64,000 nt of DNA, taken from contig CP097573.1 of NCBI GenBank assembly GCA_000492175.2, forward strand, positions 1,240,001 to 1,304,000, read 5' to 3'. Both the position numbers and the translations under genes were made by a program. The DNA comes from Firmicutes bacterium ASF500. GTDB lineage: Bacteria > Bacillota > Clostridia > Oscillospirales > Oscillospiraceae. The notes under the pieces are model-generated. The model ran no database searches. It saw only the letters and a program-made list of their open reading frames with translations, and was not told where the DNA came from. The stretch's first letter is position 1, and each line of letters starts with the position of its first letter. Shown here one piece after another: positions 41,966 to 49,693 of this stretch.

Positions 41966-42919
41966 ATGCCCTATGAGACTGACGAGCGCGTGGCCGAGTT
42001 GACGGAGCGGCTGGAAAACGGCGTCAGGGAGCTGTACGCCAGCGACAGCTATGCTCAATACATCACCGCTATGGCAAAATTTCATCATTACAGTTTTGGA
42101 AATGCCCTGCTGATCCTCTTTCAGTGCCCCCACGCCACCAATGTTGCCGGGTATAACACCTGGGCACAGTTGGGCCGTCAGGTGAAGAAAGGGGAAAAGG
42201 GCATCCAGATTTTAGCGCCCTGTAACTTCCGGGCCACGCTGGAGCGGGAGAAGATCGACCCATTATCCGGGCAGACGATTTGTGGACCGGACGGAAAACC
42301 CCTCACGGAAAAAGTGAAAATTTCCCCAAACCGTTTTAAGATCGCCCATGTTTTCGATCTGAGCCAGACCGAGGGGCGGGAGCTGCCACAAATCGGCGTT
42401 TCCGAATTGAGCGGCGATGTGGCGGACTATACCGGCATCTATGACCGGCTGACCGCCCTATCTCCCCTGCCGGTTGTGCAGGAGGATTTTAAGCGGAGCG
42501 CAAAGGGCTACACGAGCTTTACAGAGAACCGAATCGTTGTCAAGCCCGGAATGAGCCAGGTGCAGACAATCAAAACTCTGGTGCATGAGATTGCCCACGC
42601 AAAGCTGCACCAGCCGGAGGATCTGCTGGCAGTACCAACACCAGCGGAAAAACGGCGCAAAGAGGTGGAGGCCGAAAGCATCGCCTATGTTGTGTGCCAG
42701 CATTTTGGCATTGACACCACAGACTACTCCCTCGCCTATGTTGCCAGTTGGAGCAAGGGCACGGAGCTTGCCGAGCTGAAAGCCTCGCTCAACGTGATCC
42801 ACTCCACAGCCGGGGAAATCATTGACGCTATCTCCCCGCCCCCGCCGAAGCTGGAGCGGACGCAGGAACAGCGCCCCCGCCAGAAAGGAAACCGCCGCGC
42901 ACAAAAAACACGAAGATAG
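41966..42919 (+). CDS. ArdC-type antirestriction protein (ssDNA-binding plus zincin domain)
   Basis: 317 residues. The N-terminal ArdC-like ssDNA-binding domain (AMAKFHHYSFGNALLILFQC, YNTWAQLGRQVKKGEKGIQI) leads to a metallopeptidase domain with HEIAH at 207-211 and a downstream glutamate in VEAESIAYVV as third zinc ligand. ArdC proteins protect incoming single-stranded conjugative DNA from host restriction. In this window the host carries a type I system only 7 kb away, a natural conflict. The ATG is 6 bp after the previous stop. Confidence 0.88.
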   Translation: MPYETDERVAELTERLENGVRELYASDSYAQYITAMAKFHHYSFGNALLILFQCPHATNVAGYNTWAQLGRQVKKGEKGIQILAPCNFRATLEREKIDPLSGQTICGPDGKPLTEKVKISPNRFKIAHVFDLSQTEGRELPQIGVSELSGDVADYTGIYDRLTALSPLPVVQEDFKRSAKGYTSFTENRIVVKPGMSQVQTIKTLVHEIAHAKLHQPEDLLAVPTPAEKRRKEVEAESIAYVVCQHFGIDTTDYSLAYVASWSKGTELAELKASLNVIHSTAGEIIDAISPPPPKLERTQEQRPRQKGNRRAQKTRR

Positions 42920-42930
42920 GAGTTGACCCT

Positions 42931-43263
42931 ATGGAAAAATTGACCGGGCAGACGCCCCTGCGGGAAATTGAGATTTTCGGTATTCCCGCCCTGTTCACGG
43001 ATCAGGACATCCCACCCGACGAGCAAAGCCCTGATATGTTCTACTATGAGCTGGTGAGCGCCGATGGCAGCGCGGCCCTTTTGGGGACGGTACTGACCTT
43101 GATCCCTGTGGAAATCCCGGAGAGCGGCGAACGGGACGTTTACGACAGTGACCTTATGCTGGACACGGCGGGGGAGCTGCTGACCCCGGAGGAATTTGGG
43201 GAGAAGTACCTCTCCCCGGTGAATGGCCCTAATCTGGACGAACGCTATGGAAAAGATGATTGA
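42931..43263 (+). CDS. Hypothetical ICE protein, LPD28-like
   Basis: 110 residues from an ATG after AGGAGTTGACCCT. PLREIEIFGIPALFTDQDIP and MFYYELVSADGSAALLGTVL resemble the small LPD28-type domains found in polyvalent proteins of mobile elements; the family name is tentative. Acidic. It overlaps the next gene by 17 bp. Confidence 0.65.
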   Translation: MEKLTGQTPLREIEIFGIPALFTDQDIPPDEQSPDMFYYELVSADGSAALLGTVLTLIPVEIPESGERDVYDSDLMLDTAGELLTPEEFGEKYLSPVNGPNLDERYGKDD

Positions 43264-43840
43264 TATTATCCCGTTTTTGCAGGGAATCGTGGAGGAAAAC
43301 ACCCAGCACTATCAATCGGACTTTGCCCACGATGAAGCGCGGCTAACCGCCGCCATGCTGGAAATCAGCCGGGAAAAGCGTACATTTCTGTGGTTGAGCC
43401 GTCCCTGCGGGACACTATGCGTCCCAGAACGGGAGGCGTTTATCAAGGAAAGCACAGCACACATCACCTGGACGCATTACGACTATGACGCGGAGCATAT
43501 CAAGGCGTACCGCGTCATCGTTGAACCTGGACGGGAGGGCGCATCTGTGCTGGGCCAAGTTAAGCCCCTGCGATATGGAGAGCAGGTAGAGCGTGTGAAG
43601 CGGAACGCTGTCCACGCTGAAATGGTAGAACTGACCTTTGCGGACGGCACAGAGCTTGAACTGCCCTATGCAGCATATTCTGGGCACTTTCACAGTCTGA
43701 TTAACGACCACGGGCGTATTGAACGCATCCACTATAAGCCCGGAAATGAGCTGGAGCTGGACTGTGTTCTCCAGAAAGAGCGCATCGCCTCTGCCGTCAG
43801 AAAGAGGACGCCCCGTAAGAAGAAACCGGCTGTAAGGTAG
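43247..43840 (+). CDS. Hypothetical ICE protein, 197 residues
   Basis: Starts at ATG 43247 inside the end of the previous gene; an upstream ATG at 43223 is also in frame. It has helical N-terminal and beta-rich C-terminal parts (HAEMVELTFADGTELELPYA, ERIHYKPGNELELDCVLQKE) and a basic tail (RKRTPRKKKP). I do not recognise the family. Its location at the end of the antirestriction operon, just before the oriT candidate, suggests DNA entry functions. Confidence 0.65.
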   Translation: MEKMIDIIPFLQGIVEENTQHYQSDFAHDEARLTAAMLEISREKRTFLWLSRPCGTLCVPEREAFIKESTAHITWTHYDYDAEHIKAYRVIVEPGREGASVLGQVKPLRYGEQVERVKRNAVHAEMVELTFADGTELELPYAAYSGHFHSLINDHGRIERIHYKPGNELELDCVLQKERIASAVRKRTPRKKKPAVR

Positions 43841-43849
43841 CACCCACAG

Positions 43850-43939
43850 CGGACAGCGCCGCCGAAAGGCGGTGCTGTCCGAGCAAGTATGTCATTTGGT
43901 AGCACACCAAATGACCCTTGTTAGGGGGCGCAGCCCCCT
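43850..43939. other. Candidate oriT: three consecutive hairpins
   Basis: CGGACAGCGCCGCC-GAAA-complement (43850-43881, one G-T), GTCATTTGGT-N5-ACCAAATGAC (43891-43915, perfect) and AGGGGGC-GCA-GCCCCCT (43923-43939, perfect), with CCCTTGTTA between the last two. Clustered inverted repeats in a gene-free stretch about 1.6 kb before MobC and relaxase genes is the typical oriT layout. The nick position is unknown. Confidence 0.55.
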
Positions 43940-43959
43940 TAAAACCCCCGCCTACGAAA

Positions 43960-43982
43960 ATACGTCTCACCGTGAGACGTAT
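43960..43982. repeat. ICE palindrome copy 4
   Basis: Symmetrical variant: both arms carry TACGTCTCAC in place of TGCGTCTCAC, so the change is compensated and the palindrome is kept. Centre C. Confidence 0.93.
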
Positions 43983-44006
43983 TTATTCAGCGCACTTTAC
44001 ACGGAA

Positions 44007-44029
44007 ATGCGTCTCACGGTGAGACGCAT
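44007..44029. repeat. ICE palindrome copy 5
   Basis: Perfect copy, centre G (opposite orientation), 24 bp after copy 4, so this gap has a pair. Confidence 0.95.
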
Positions 44030-44057
44030 TATCCGGCAACACTCAAAGGAGGCGAAC

Positions 44058-45026
44058 ATGGAACCCAACAACCGAATGGGCGAAATCACCGGCAATCTCA
44101 AGAAGGACGTGAAAGACCTGCTTTCTGAGAGCGCCAACATCGTGACCGGATTTTTCAAGCGCGGACTTTGCACCGTGCGGGCCGTGGCCGATAAGTGGAA
44201 AGCGTTCGCGCAGAGCGTTTCCAGTGCGGCGGACGAATTGATGAAACCGCCCTTTATCGAGGGGCCGGAGGCCCCGACTGCCAATCTCCACCCTGCCGCC
44301 GAGCCTGTTGTTACTGTTATGGAAAGCCGGGATCGGAATTTCCCCGTGGGCAAGCAGATGACCCTATCGGAAGCCAACGAGTATGTACGCCAGATGGATG
44401 CCAGCCGCCACGAGGTAAAGGCCACTCCCCATGCGGTCAAAGTCAAAATTGACTATATGCGGGGCGATACCAGCGACCGCTACTGGCTCCCGCTGGAGAT
44501 CGGATCGGGCCGGGGCGGGCTGCTGGAGCAGATGGAACAGCGGCTGGCCAGCTACCGCGCCGACCCGGAGCGTATCATGGGGGAGCTGGATTTTTCCAAA
44601 GTGGACGCGAAGTACCGGGATGATTTTCAAGCATCCTTTTTGCCGTTCATACAAAAGAGCATGGACGATCTGAACAGCAATCTGCTGCCCTTTTTCCGTA
44701 ATCATTGCAGCATCACCGAACTGAAGCGGTCTGCGGAGGCCCTGATCCCCGGCATGGGCGAGGGGCGGCAGGCGCAGTATCAAGCGAAGCTGGACGAGAG
44801 GATCGCCGCCCTGCGGCAGATGGTAAACAGTGGGGAGCTGAAACAAGCACCCCAGCAAGTACAGATCGTCCAGAGCGCGTCCCCCAGGCAGGCTGCGCCG
44901 GAAACTCCGGCAAAACCCCGGCAATCTGTCCGGGTACGGCTGGAACGGCTCAAGGAGGGGCAGGCCGCACAGACCAAGCTGCCCGACAGGGCGCGTCATG
45001 CCCCCACCCGCCCGAAGCAGAAATAA
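44058..45026 (+). CDS. Hypothetical ICE protein, 322 residues
   Basis: From an ATG after CAAAGGAGGCGAAC. The N-terminal helical region (LKKDVKDLLSESANIVTGFF, VSSAADELMKPPF) is followed by a conserved middle (KVKIDYMRGDTSDRYWLPLE, LLEQMEQRLASYRADPERIM) and a low-complexity Gln/Ala/Arg tail. I recognise it only as a protein usual at this place in Clostridial ICEs. The family and function are not known to me. Confidence 0.7.
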   Translation: MEPNNRMGEITGNLKKDVKDLLSESANIVTGFFKRGLCTVRAVADKWKAFAQSVSSAADELMKPPFIEGPEAPTANLHPAAEPVVTVMESRDRNFPVGKQMTLSEANEYVRQMDASRHEVKATPHAVKVKIDYMRGDTSDRYWLPLEIGSGRGGLLEQMEQRLASYRADPERIMGELDFSKVDAKYRDDFQASFLPFIQKSMDDLNSNLLPFFRNHCSITELKRSAEALIPGMGEGRQAQYQAKLDERIAALRQMVNSGELKQAPQQVQIVQSASPRQAAPETPAKPRQSVRVRLERLKEGQAAQTKLPDRARHAPTRPKQK

Positions 45027-45037
45027 GCGGCTGTGAA

Positions 45038-45060
45038 ATGCGTCTCACCGCGAGACGCAT
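45038..45060. repeat. ICE palindrome copy 6
   Basis: One mismatch near the centre (CCGCGAG). It lies between convergent genes, where a two-way terminator would be useful. Confidence 0.92.
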
Positions 45061-45074
45061 TGATGCGCCCGCCT

Positions 45075-45440
45075 TTATGAGTAAAACTTTTCAAGCATCC
45101 GCAGAGTTGTTAAAAGGTATGTTTTCCCATTCTCCGGGAGAAGCCGGAAGATTTGAAGCAAGTCACATTCATCATAATTCTTGGCTGTGTATTCTTCCGG
45201 TACAGAAGATGCATCAAAATTTAAGATGTTTTTATCGTACATTGTTTGTGATTTGCCGAGAACATATGCCGGAGATACGCCAAAATAGTCCGCCATATCA
45301 TTGACGTTTTCTTCCGCAGGGGCTTCTTTTCCAAGCTCCCATTTGCTAATAAGGCCCTGTTTGACACCAAGAATCTCCGCTAACTTCTGCTGAGATAAAT
45401 CCTGGGAGCGGCGTAATTTTCGGATGTTATTTTTTATCAT
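45075..45440 (-). CDS. XRE-family regulator, antisense to the transfer operon
   Basis: 121 residues from the ATG at 45440 after AGGAGTGCAGAGT. The helix-turn-helix is IRKLRRSQDLSQQKLAEILG followed by VKQGLISKWELGKEAP. A C-terminal region (DECDLLQIFRLLPENGKTYL) may bind a ligand or partner. It is the only minus-strand gene of the conjugative segment and faces away from MobC, so it probably represses the divergent mobilization genes. Palindrome copies lie on both sides. Confidence 0.88.
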   Translation of the reverse strand: MIKNNIRKLRRSQDLSQQKLAEILGVKQGLISKWELGKEAPAEENVNDMADYFGVSPAYVLGKSQTMYDKNILNFDASSVPEEYTAKNYDECDLLQIFRLLPENGKTYLLTTLRMLEKFYS

Positions 45441-45506
45441 ACTCTGCACTCCTAAACAACAAATACCTCTGAGGCACACGTTCTATCCCCAAATAATGCT
45501 TCAAAA

Positions 45507-45529
45507 ATGCGTCTCACCGTGAGACGTAT
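45507..45529. repeat. ICE palindrome copy 7 (before mobC)
   Basis: One change at the right arm end (CGTAT). Followed by TTTTTTACTG and a ribosome site 18 bp later. Confidence 0.93.
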
Positions 45530-45558
45530 TTTTTACTGCCCGAAGAAAGGAGGATGCC

Positions 45559-45867
45559 ATGCGAAAACGAAACCGCCATGTAAGCGTGTGGATGAATGAG
45601 CAGGAGTACCGGCACCTGAAGAAGCAGGCCGAGCTTGCGGGGCTGGGCATTGACCCGTTTCTCCGCGTACTTGCCGCTGGAGTACAACTGCGCCCGCGCC
45701 CGCCCGACACCTACGCCGCCCTGCTCCGGGAGCTGTCGGCCATCGGCAATAATGTGAACCAAATCGCGTATTGGGCCAACGCCACCAAGGGCATCGGCAA
45801 AGCGGAGATTGCGGAGGCTGCCGCCCTTGTCCGGCAGGCGTGGCGCATGGTAAAGGAGACGCTGTAA
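45559..45867 (+). CDS. mobC: MobC-type relaxosome accessory protein
   Basis: 102 residues from an ATG after GAAAGGAGGATGCC. The N-terminal ribbon-helix-helix-like segment (RHVSVWMNEQEYRHLKKQAE) and the conserved ELSAIGNNVNQIAYWANATK block are typical of MobC/NikA-like proteins that melt oriT and recruit the relaxase. The stop codon directly abuts the TTG start of the relaxase gene, so they are coupled. Confidence 0.93.
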   Translation: MRKRNRHVSVWMNEQEYRHLKKQAELAGLGIDPFLRVLAAGVQLRPRPPDTYAALLRELSAIGNNVNQIAYWANATKGIGKAEIAEAAALVRQAWRMVKETL

Positions 45868-47244
45868 TTGGCCTACGACAAAATCATTACCCTGCGCGGG
45901 CGCATGGATCACTGTATCGACTATGTTCTGAATGAGGAAAAGACCGGCCTCGCCGCTGCCCTGGCCTATGCGGAGAACCCGGCCAAGTCCCACCAGCTTG
46001 TCACAGGCATCAACTGCGACCCGGACACCGCCCTGTCGGATATGCGCTCCACCAAGAGGCGCTGGGACAAAAAGGGCGGCGTTTTGGGATATCACATTAT
46101 CCATTCCTACGCCCCCGGCGAGGTAACGCCGGACGAGGCCCACGCCGCCGGGGTGGAATTTGCCCGCCGTCTGCTGGGGGACAAGTACGAGGTTGTTGTG
46201 GCGACCCACGTTGACCGGGCGCATCTCCACTGTCACATCGTTTTCAATTCCGTTTCCTTTGTGGACGGGAAGAAATACCGCAGCGACTTCCAAAGCTATT
46301 TTGGGGATCTGCGCGGCACGTCCAACGAGGTAAGCCGGGAGCGCGGCCTGTCGGTCATTGAGCCGCAGGGCCACGGAAAACATTATACCGAGTGGACAGC
46401 GGAAAAACAAGGGCGAAAAATCGTGATGGCCGGGGTCATGCAGGATATTGACGCCGCCATCGGGGAGAGCTTTACCTTTGACTTCTTCCTTGCCGCCCTG
46501 CGGCGGCAGGGCTATACCATTAAATATGGATCGAATGTGAAGCATACCGCCGTCCAGCCCCCAGGCGGGGACTATGTATTCCGGCTGGACGGCCTGGGCG
46601 ACGGCTACACCGAAGCCCACATCCGGGAACGGCTGGCGGCGGCGCGGCGGGGCGAACCCTATGAACTGCCCTCGCCGCCGTCTGCGCTGACCATACCGCT
46701 GGTACGCCCCATTCCCCAGGTAAAAAAACGCTATACCGTCCGAGGGGGCGCTGTCCCCCGTCAGCCGCGCCGGAAAGTGCGCGGCTTTCGTGCGCTCTAT
46801 CTGCGCTACTTATATTTACTCAACCGCTGCCGCCGCCCCCGGCGCACCCCGCCGCCCCCGGCTGTCCGCAGGGAAGTGGCAAAGCTCCAACGCTATCAAA
46901 AACAATTCTGTTTTCTACTGCAATACCGCATAGAGACGGACAGCCAGCTTGCCATGCTGGGCGACGCCCTGCAAGGCCAGATTGACCTGCTGGTGGACTA
47001 TCGCCAGGAATTGTACGGGGCGCGGCGCGAGGGCCGGGACGTGGGGACCGAGTTGGAGACTGTCAATGGCAAGCTGCGCTCTACCCGCCGCGAGCTGACG
47101 ATCTGCCGAAAAATTACGGAGGATATTCCGAAAATCAGGGATCAGGAGCAGCTCATGCGGCAGGAAGAACGGAGCAGCCATAAGGCCGTCCGGGATCGAA
47201 CGGACGAGCAAGTAAGAAAGGAGAAGAAAGGCAAATGGATGTAA
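45868..47244 (+). CDS. MobA/VirD2-type relaxase of the conjugative element
   Basis: 458 residues from a TTG start with GGAGACGCTGTAA before it. The candidate nicking Tyr19 is in HCIDYVLN. The metal-binding triad is in ATHVDRAHLHCHIVFNS (His114, His121, His123). KYRSDFQSYFGDLRG and the SNEVSRERGLSVI block follow. The C-terminal ~200 residues are basic and helical (RRPRRTPPPPAVRREVAKLQ). It cuts one strand at oriT, stays bound to the 5' end and leads it into the VirD4 channel. It overlaps the next gene by 10 bp. Confidence 0.95.
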   Translation: MAYDKIITLRGRMDHCIDYVLNEEKTGLAAALAYAENPAKSHQLVTGINCDPDTALSDMRSTKRRWDKKGGVLGYHIIHSYAPGEVTPDEAHAAGVEFARRLLGDKYEVVVATHVDRAHLHCHIVFNSVSFVDGKKYRSDFQSYFGDLRGTSNEVSRERGLSVIEPQGHGKHYTEWTAEKQGRKIVMAGVMQDIDAAIGESFTFDFFLAALRRQGYTIKYGSNVKHTAVQPPGGDYVFRLDGLGDGYTEAHIRERLAAARRGEPYELPSPPSALTIPLVRPIPQVKKRYTVRGGAVPRQPRRKVRGFRALYLRYLYLLNRCRRPRRTPPPPAVRREVAKLQRYQKQFCFLLQYRIETDSQLAMLGDALQGQIDLLVDYRQELYGARREGRDVGTELETVNGKLRSTRRELTICRKITEDIPKIRDQEQLMRQEERSSHKAVRDRTDEQVRKEKKGKWM

Positions 47245-47822
47245 GTGCTGAAGCTGCCGACGTTGTAGTGCGGGAGAGCTTACAGGCGACCGAGGCGGCG
47301 GCGAAGCTGACCCTGGAGGGCGTGAAGAATGTCGCCGCCCTTCTGCTGGCGATTGCCAAGCAGGACATGAAGGTGGTGGGCCAGACCACGGCCAAGCGGC
47401 TGGCCCGCGACCCTGCCCCCGCCGTGGTCATCCCCATCAAGGCCGAGGACAAGGTCAAATTCCAGAAGCTGGCCAAGGAGTTTGGAGTCCTCTATTTTTT
47501 CGCTCAGAAAAAGGGAAATGACAACGGGATGCTTAATGTGGTTTCCAATGAGAACTACGCCGCCCTGCTCAACGCCATCATGCAGCAGCTGGGCTACCCC
47601 ATTCCCCAAAAGGAACAGGAGGAGGACGCGCAAAAAAAAGCGAAGTCCCGCGCTCCACAAAAGAAATCCTCGCCAGAGCGCGGGAGTGGCTTGAAACCGT
47701 CTCAGACGACTGCGGCGGCTGTTGAACCGGACTCCCCCACCAAGAAGAAGCTGGACCAGTTACAGCGGCTGGCGGCACAGTCCCGCCCTGGGCCGGAAAA
47801 AACGAACAGAAAGGTAAGGTAA
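47235..47822 (+). CDS. pcfB: PcfB-family (DUF3801) conjugation protein
   Basis: 195 residues; the ATG lies in the last codons of the relaxase gene. AAKLTLEGVKNVAALLLAIA, KFQKLAKEFGVLYFFAQKK and NENYAALLNAIMQQLGYP are the DUF3801 pattern; the tail is Lys/Ser-rich. In enterococcal pCF10 the homologue PcfB binds the relaxase and the coupling protein and brings the DNA to the channel. The same link between this relaxase and VirD4 at 61 kb is expected. Confidence 0.88.
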   Translation: MDVSAEAADVVVRESLQATEAAAKLTLEGVKNVAALLLAIAKQDMKVVGQTTAKRLARDPAPAVVIPIKAEDKVKFQKLAKEFGVLYFFAQKKGNDNGMLNVVSNENYAALLNAIMQQLGYPIPQKEQEEDAQKKAKSRAPQKKSSPERGSGLKPSQTTAAAVEPDSPTKKKLDQLQRLAAQSRPGPEKTNRKVR

Positions 47823-47826
47823 CTAT

Positions 47827-48720
47827 ATGGCAAGTTTGAGTGAAATCCTCAACAGTAAGGCTGAAATGAAGCAGCAGCGCACCGAGAGCCGCAGGGCCGA
47901 GCGTGAGCAGTTGTCCCAAATGCGGGACGGGGCGCTGATGGCCATCACGACTAACCCCGATCTTTACGCCCGTTTCCTCGTTTTGCAGGCGGACAACATC
48001 GGCCTGAGCGCCGGGAACATTGCCCTGGCCCTGTCGCAGATGGTGGAACCCACCAAGATCGGAACCACCGATTTTTGGCACAAACAGGGCCGGTATGTGA
48101 TGGACGAGGAAATGAGCAAGGGGGCGGCGGTGTTTGTCCCGCCCCGCAATCAGAACTTCCGGGGCTATCTCATGGGCAGCTACTACGATGTAAGCCAGAC
48201 CACCGGCAGGCCCATGAAAGAGCCTGAGCCGCTGGCCGAGGGCAGCGAGAGACTGAACGCGGCGTTTGCCGCCCTGCTGGATACCGCCCCCGTGGGCTTC
48301 ATTGAGAACACAGGGCTGAATGTGCCCGTGCGCTACAATGAGCGTGAATGTATTCTGGAAATCAATACGGAGTACAGCACCGGGCAGGTGTTCGCCGCCC
48401 TCGCCACCGAGATCAGCTTTGCCCGCCTCCATGACCGGGGCATGAACCGGGACTATGACCGGGGCGCGTTCCAGTTGAACGCCGAGAGCGTTGGCTTCAT
48501 GGTGTGCCGCCGTTTTGGGGTGGACTGCCCCCTGCCGGACGCGGCGGGTGTTCAGCAGTTTTACAACTACTACGCGCCCGACGAGCGCGGCAAGTCCCTG
48601 GACTTCATGCGGCAGACCGCCCGAAACATGGGCGACACCGTGGAGCGTGGCATCCAGCCCCGCCAGCAGGAGCATACCGCCAGCCGGGGCAGCAATAACC
48701 GGCAATACGGCAGGCGGTAA
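47827..48720 (+). CDS. ArdC-like protein with a disabled zincin motif
   Basis: 297 residues. The C-terminal region aligns by eye to the ArdC-type protein at 41966: ALATEISFARLHD stands where that one has TLVHEIAHAKLH, and LNAESVGFMVCRRFGVD where it has VEAESIAYVVCQHFGID. The two zinc histidines are replaced (Thr194 and Phe198; Glu195 is kept), so peptidase activity is unlikely. The N-terminal half keeps a region like the ssDNA-binding part (FLVLQADNIGLSAGNIALAL). It probably serves as a DNA-binding or structural paralogue. It starts 4 bp after pcfB. Confidence 0.75.
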   Translation: MASLSEILNSKAEMKQQRTESRRAEREQLSQMRDGALMAITTNPDLYARFLVLQADNIGLSAGNIALALSQMVEPTKIGTTDFWHKQGRYVMDEEMSKGAAVFVPPRNQNFRGYLMGSYYDVSQTTGRPMKEPEPLAEGSERLNAAFAALLDTAPVGFIENTGLNVPVRYNERECILEINTEYSTGQVFAALATEISFARLHDRGMNRDYDRGAFQLNAESVGFMVCRRFGVDCPLPDAAGVQQFYNYYAPDERGKSLDFMRQTARNMGDTVERGIQPRQQEHTASRGSNNRQYGRR

Positions 48721-48736
48721 TCAGGCGGCACGATCC

Positions 48737-48885
48737 GGGGTATGCCCCCAGCCCCGCGGATTTTACACCACCGGCCTTTGTCCGTCAAGGCCAAGACAAG
48801 CCGCGCCGCCCGCTGGGGCGGTCGGCGCGGGCCTTGACTGCCAAAGTCCGCCGGTGCTTTTAGTAATCAAGGGGGGGCATACCCC
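48737..48885. other. Gene-free, highly structured region (second oriT or RNA candidate)
   Basis: A perfect 13-bp inverted repeat (GGGGTATGCCCCC at 48737-48749, complement at 48873-48885) encloses a second nested structure (GTCAAGGC at 48784 with GCCTTGAC ending 48838; CCGCGCCG at 48801 with its complement at 48823). No gene fits. It follows relaxase operon genes, so an oriT, a replication start or a structured RNA are the options. Confidence 0.5.
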
Positions 48886-48909
48886 AAAAACCGGCTTGCG
48901 CCGGTTTTT
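48886..48909. terminator. Terminator after the relaxase operon
   Basis: AAAAACCGGC, loop TTGC, perfect complement ending in TTTTT; works in either direction. Confidence 0.85.
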
Positions 48910-49002
48910 GCTACTATGGGGGGACGGGCGCGTTTCCCGGAAAGTCCGGCGGTTATCGCTGGCGGGGGCGGCGGGCGCGTCCGCGCCCCGGAACCGGCAA
49001 AA

Positions 49003-49025
49003 ATGCGTTTCACGGTGAGACGCAT
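49003..49025. repeat. ICE palindrome copy 8
   Basis: One change in the left arm (GCGTTTCAC), centre G; followed by TTTTTTATTTC and a ribosome site. Confidence 0.93.
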
Positions 49026-49060
49026 TTTTTATTTCACCGAGAAAGGAGAGGACCAGCCGC

Positions 49061-49675
49061 ATCAACATAGCGTATCACATGGACTGCACAGATATTTTGT
49101 GGGAGCTGCCGGAAAACGCCTTTGACCTCGCTGTTGTCGATCCCCCATACGGCCTCAACATCCGGGGCGATATGGGGCGGCGCAAGGGCAAGCCCCGCAA
49201 ATACAAACCCGTATTCTGGGACGCCAAGCCGCCTCCCCCGGAGTATTTCCGGGAGCTGCGGCGCGTGTCCAGGCATCAAGTCATATGGGGGGCCAACCAC
49301 TTTATCAGTATGCTCCCCGCCGCCGACAGCCACTGCTGGCTGTGCTGGGACAAGAAGTATTCCCCGGAAGTCTCCTTTGCGTCCTTTGAATTGGCCTGGA
49401 CGAATTTTGACCTGACCTGCAAGCGGATCGCACTGTCCCCGGTACAGCCGGACCGCATCCACCCCACGCAGAAGCCCATCGCCCTCTATGCCTGGATATA
49501 CGCCCTGTTCGCCAAACCGGGCGACAAAATCCTGGACACCCATTTAGGCAGCGGGAGCAGCCGGATCGCCGCCTATGAAGCGGGGCTGGACTTCACCGGC
49601 TATGAGATCGACGGCGACTATTTTGAAGCGCAGGAACGGCGCTTTGCCGCCTATGTACGAGAACACCCACATTAA
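49061..49675 (+). CDS. Adenine-type DNA methyltransferase, start codon unclear
   Basis: About 205 residues. VVDPPYGLNIRG is the catalytic DPPY motif. VSRHQVIWGANHF, PTQKPIALYAWIYA and ILDTHLGSGSSRIAAYEAG (S-adenosylmethionine motif) follow in the beta-class order. The first ATG (49079) lies 27 bp after the AGGAGAGG site and would delete INIAYH, which homologues have. At 9-base spacing stands ATC (49061), and no ATG/GTG/TTG is available, so a rare start is suspected. As element cargo it may mimic host methylation to escape restriction. Confidence 0.82.
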   Translation: MNIAYHMDCTDILWELPENAFDLAVVDPPYGLNIRGDMGRRKGKPRKYKPVFWDAKPPPPEYFRELRRVSRHQVIWGANHFISMLPAADSHCWLCWDKKYSPEVSFASFELAWTNFDLTCKRIALSPVQPDRIHPTQKPIALYAWIYALFAKPGDKILDTHLGSGSSRIAAYEAGLDFTGYEIDGDYFEAQERRFAAYVREHPH

Positions 49676-49693
49676 GAAACAGGAGGTTTTTCC

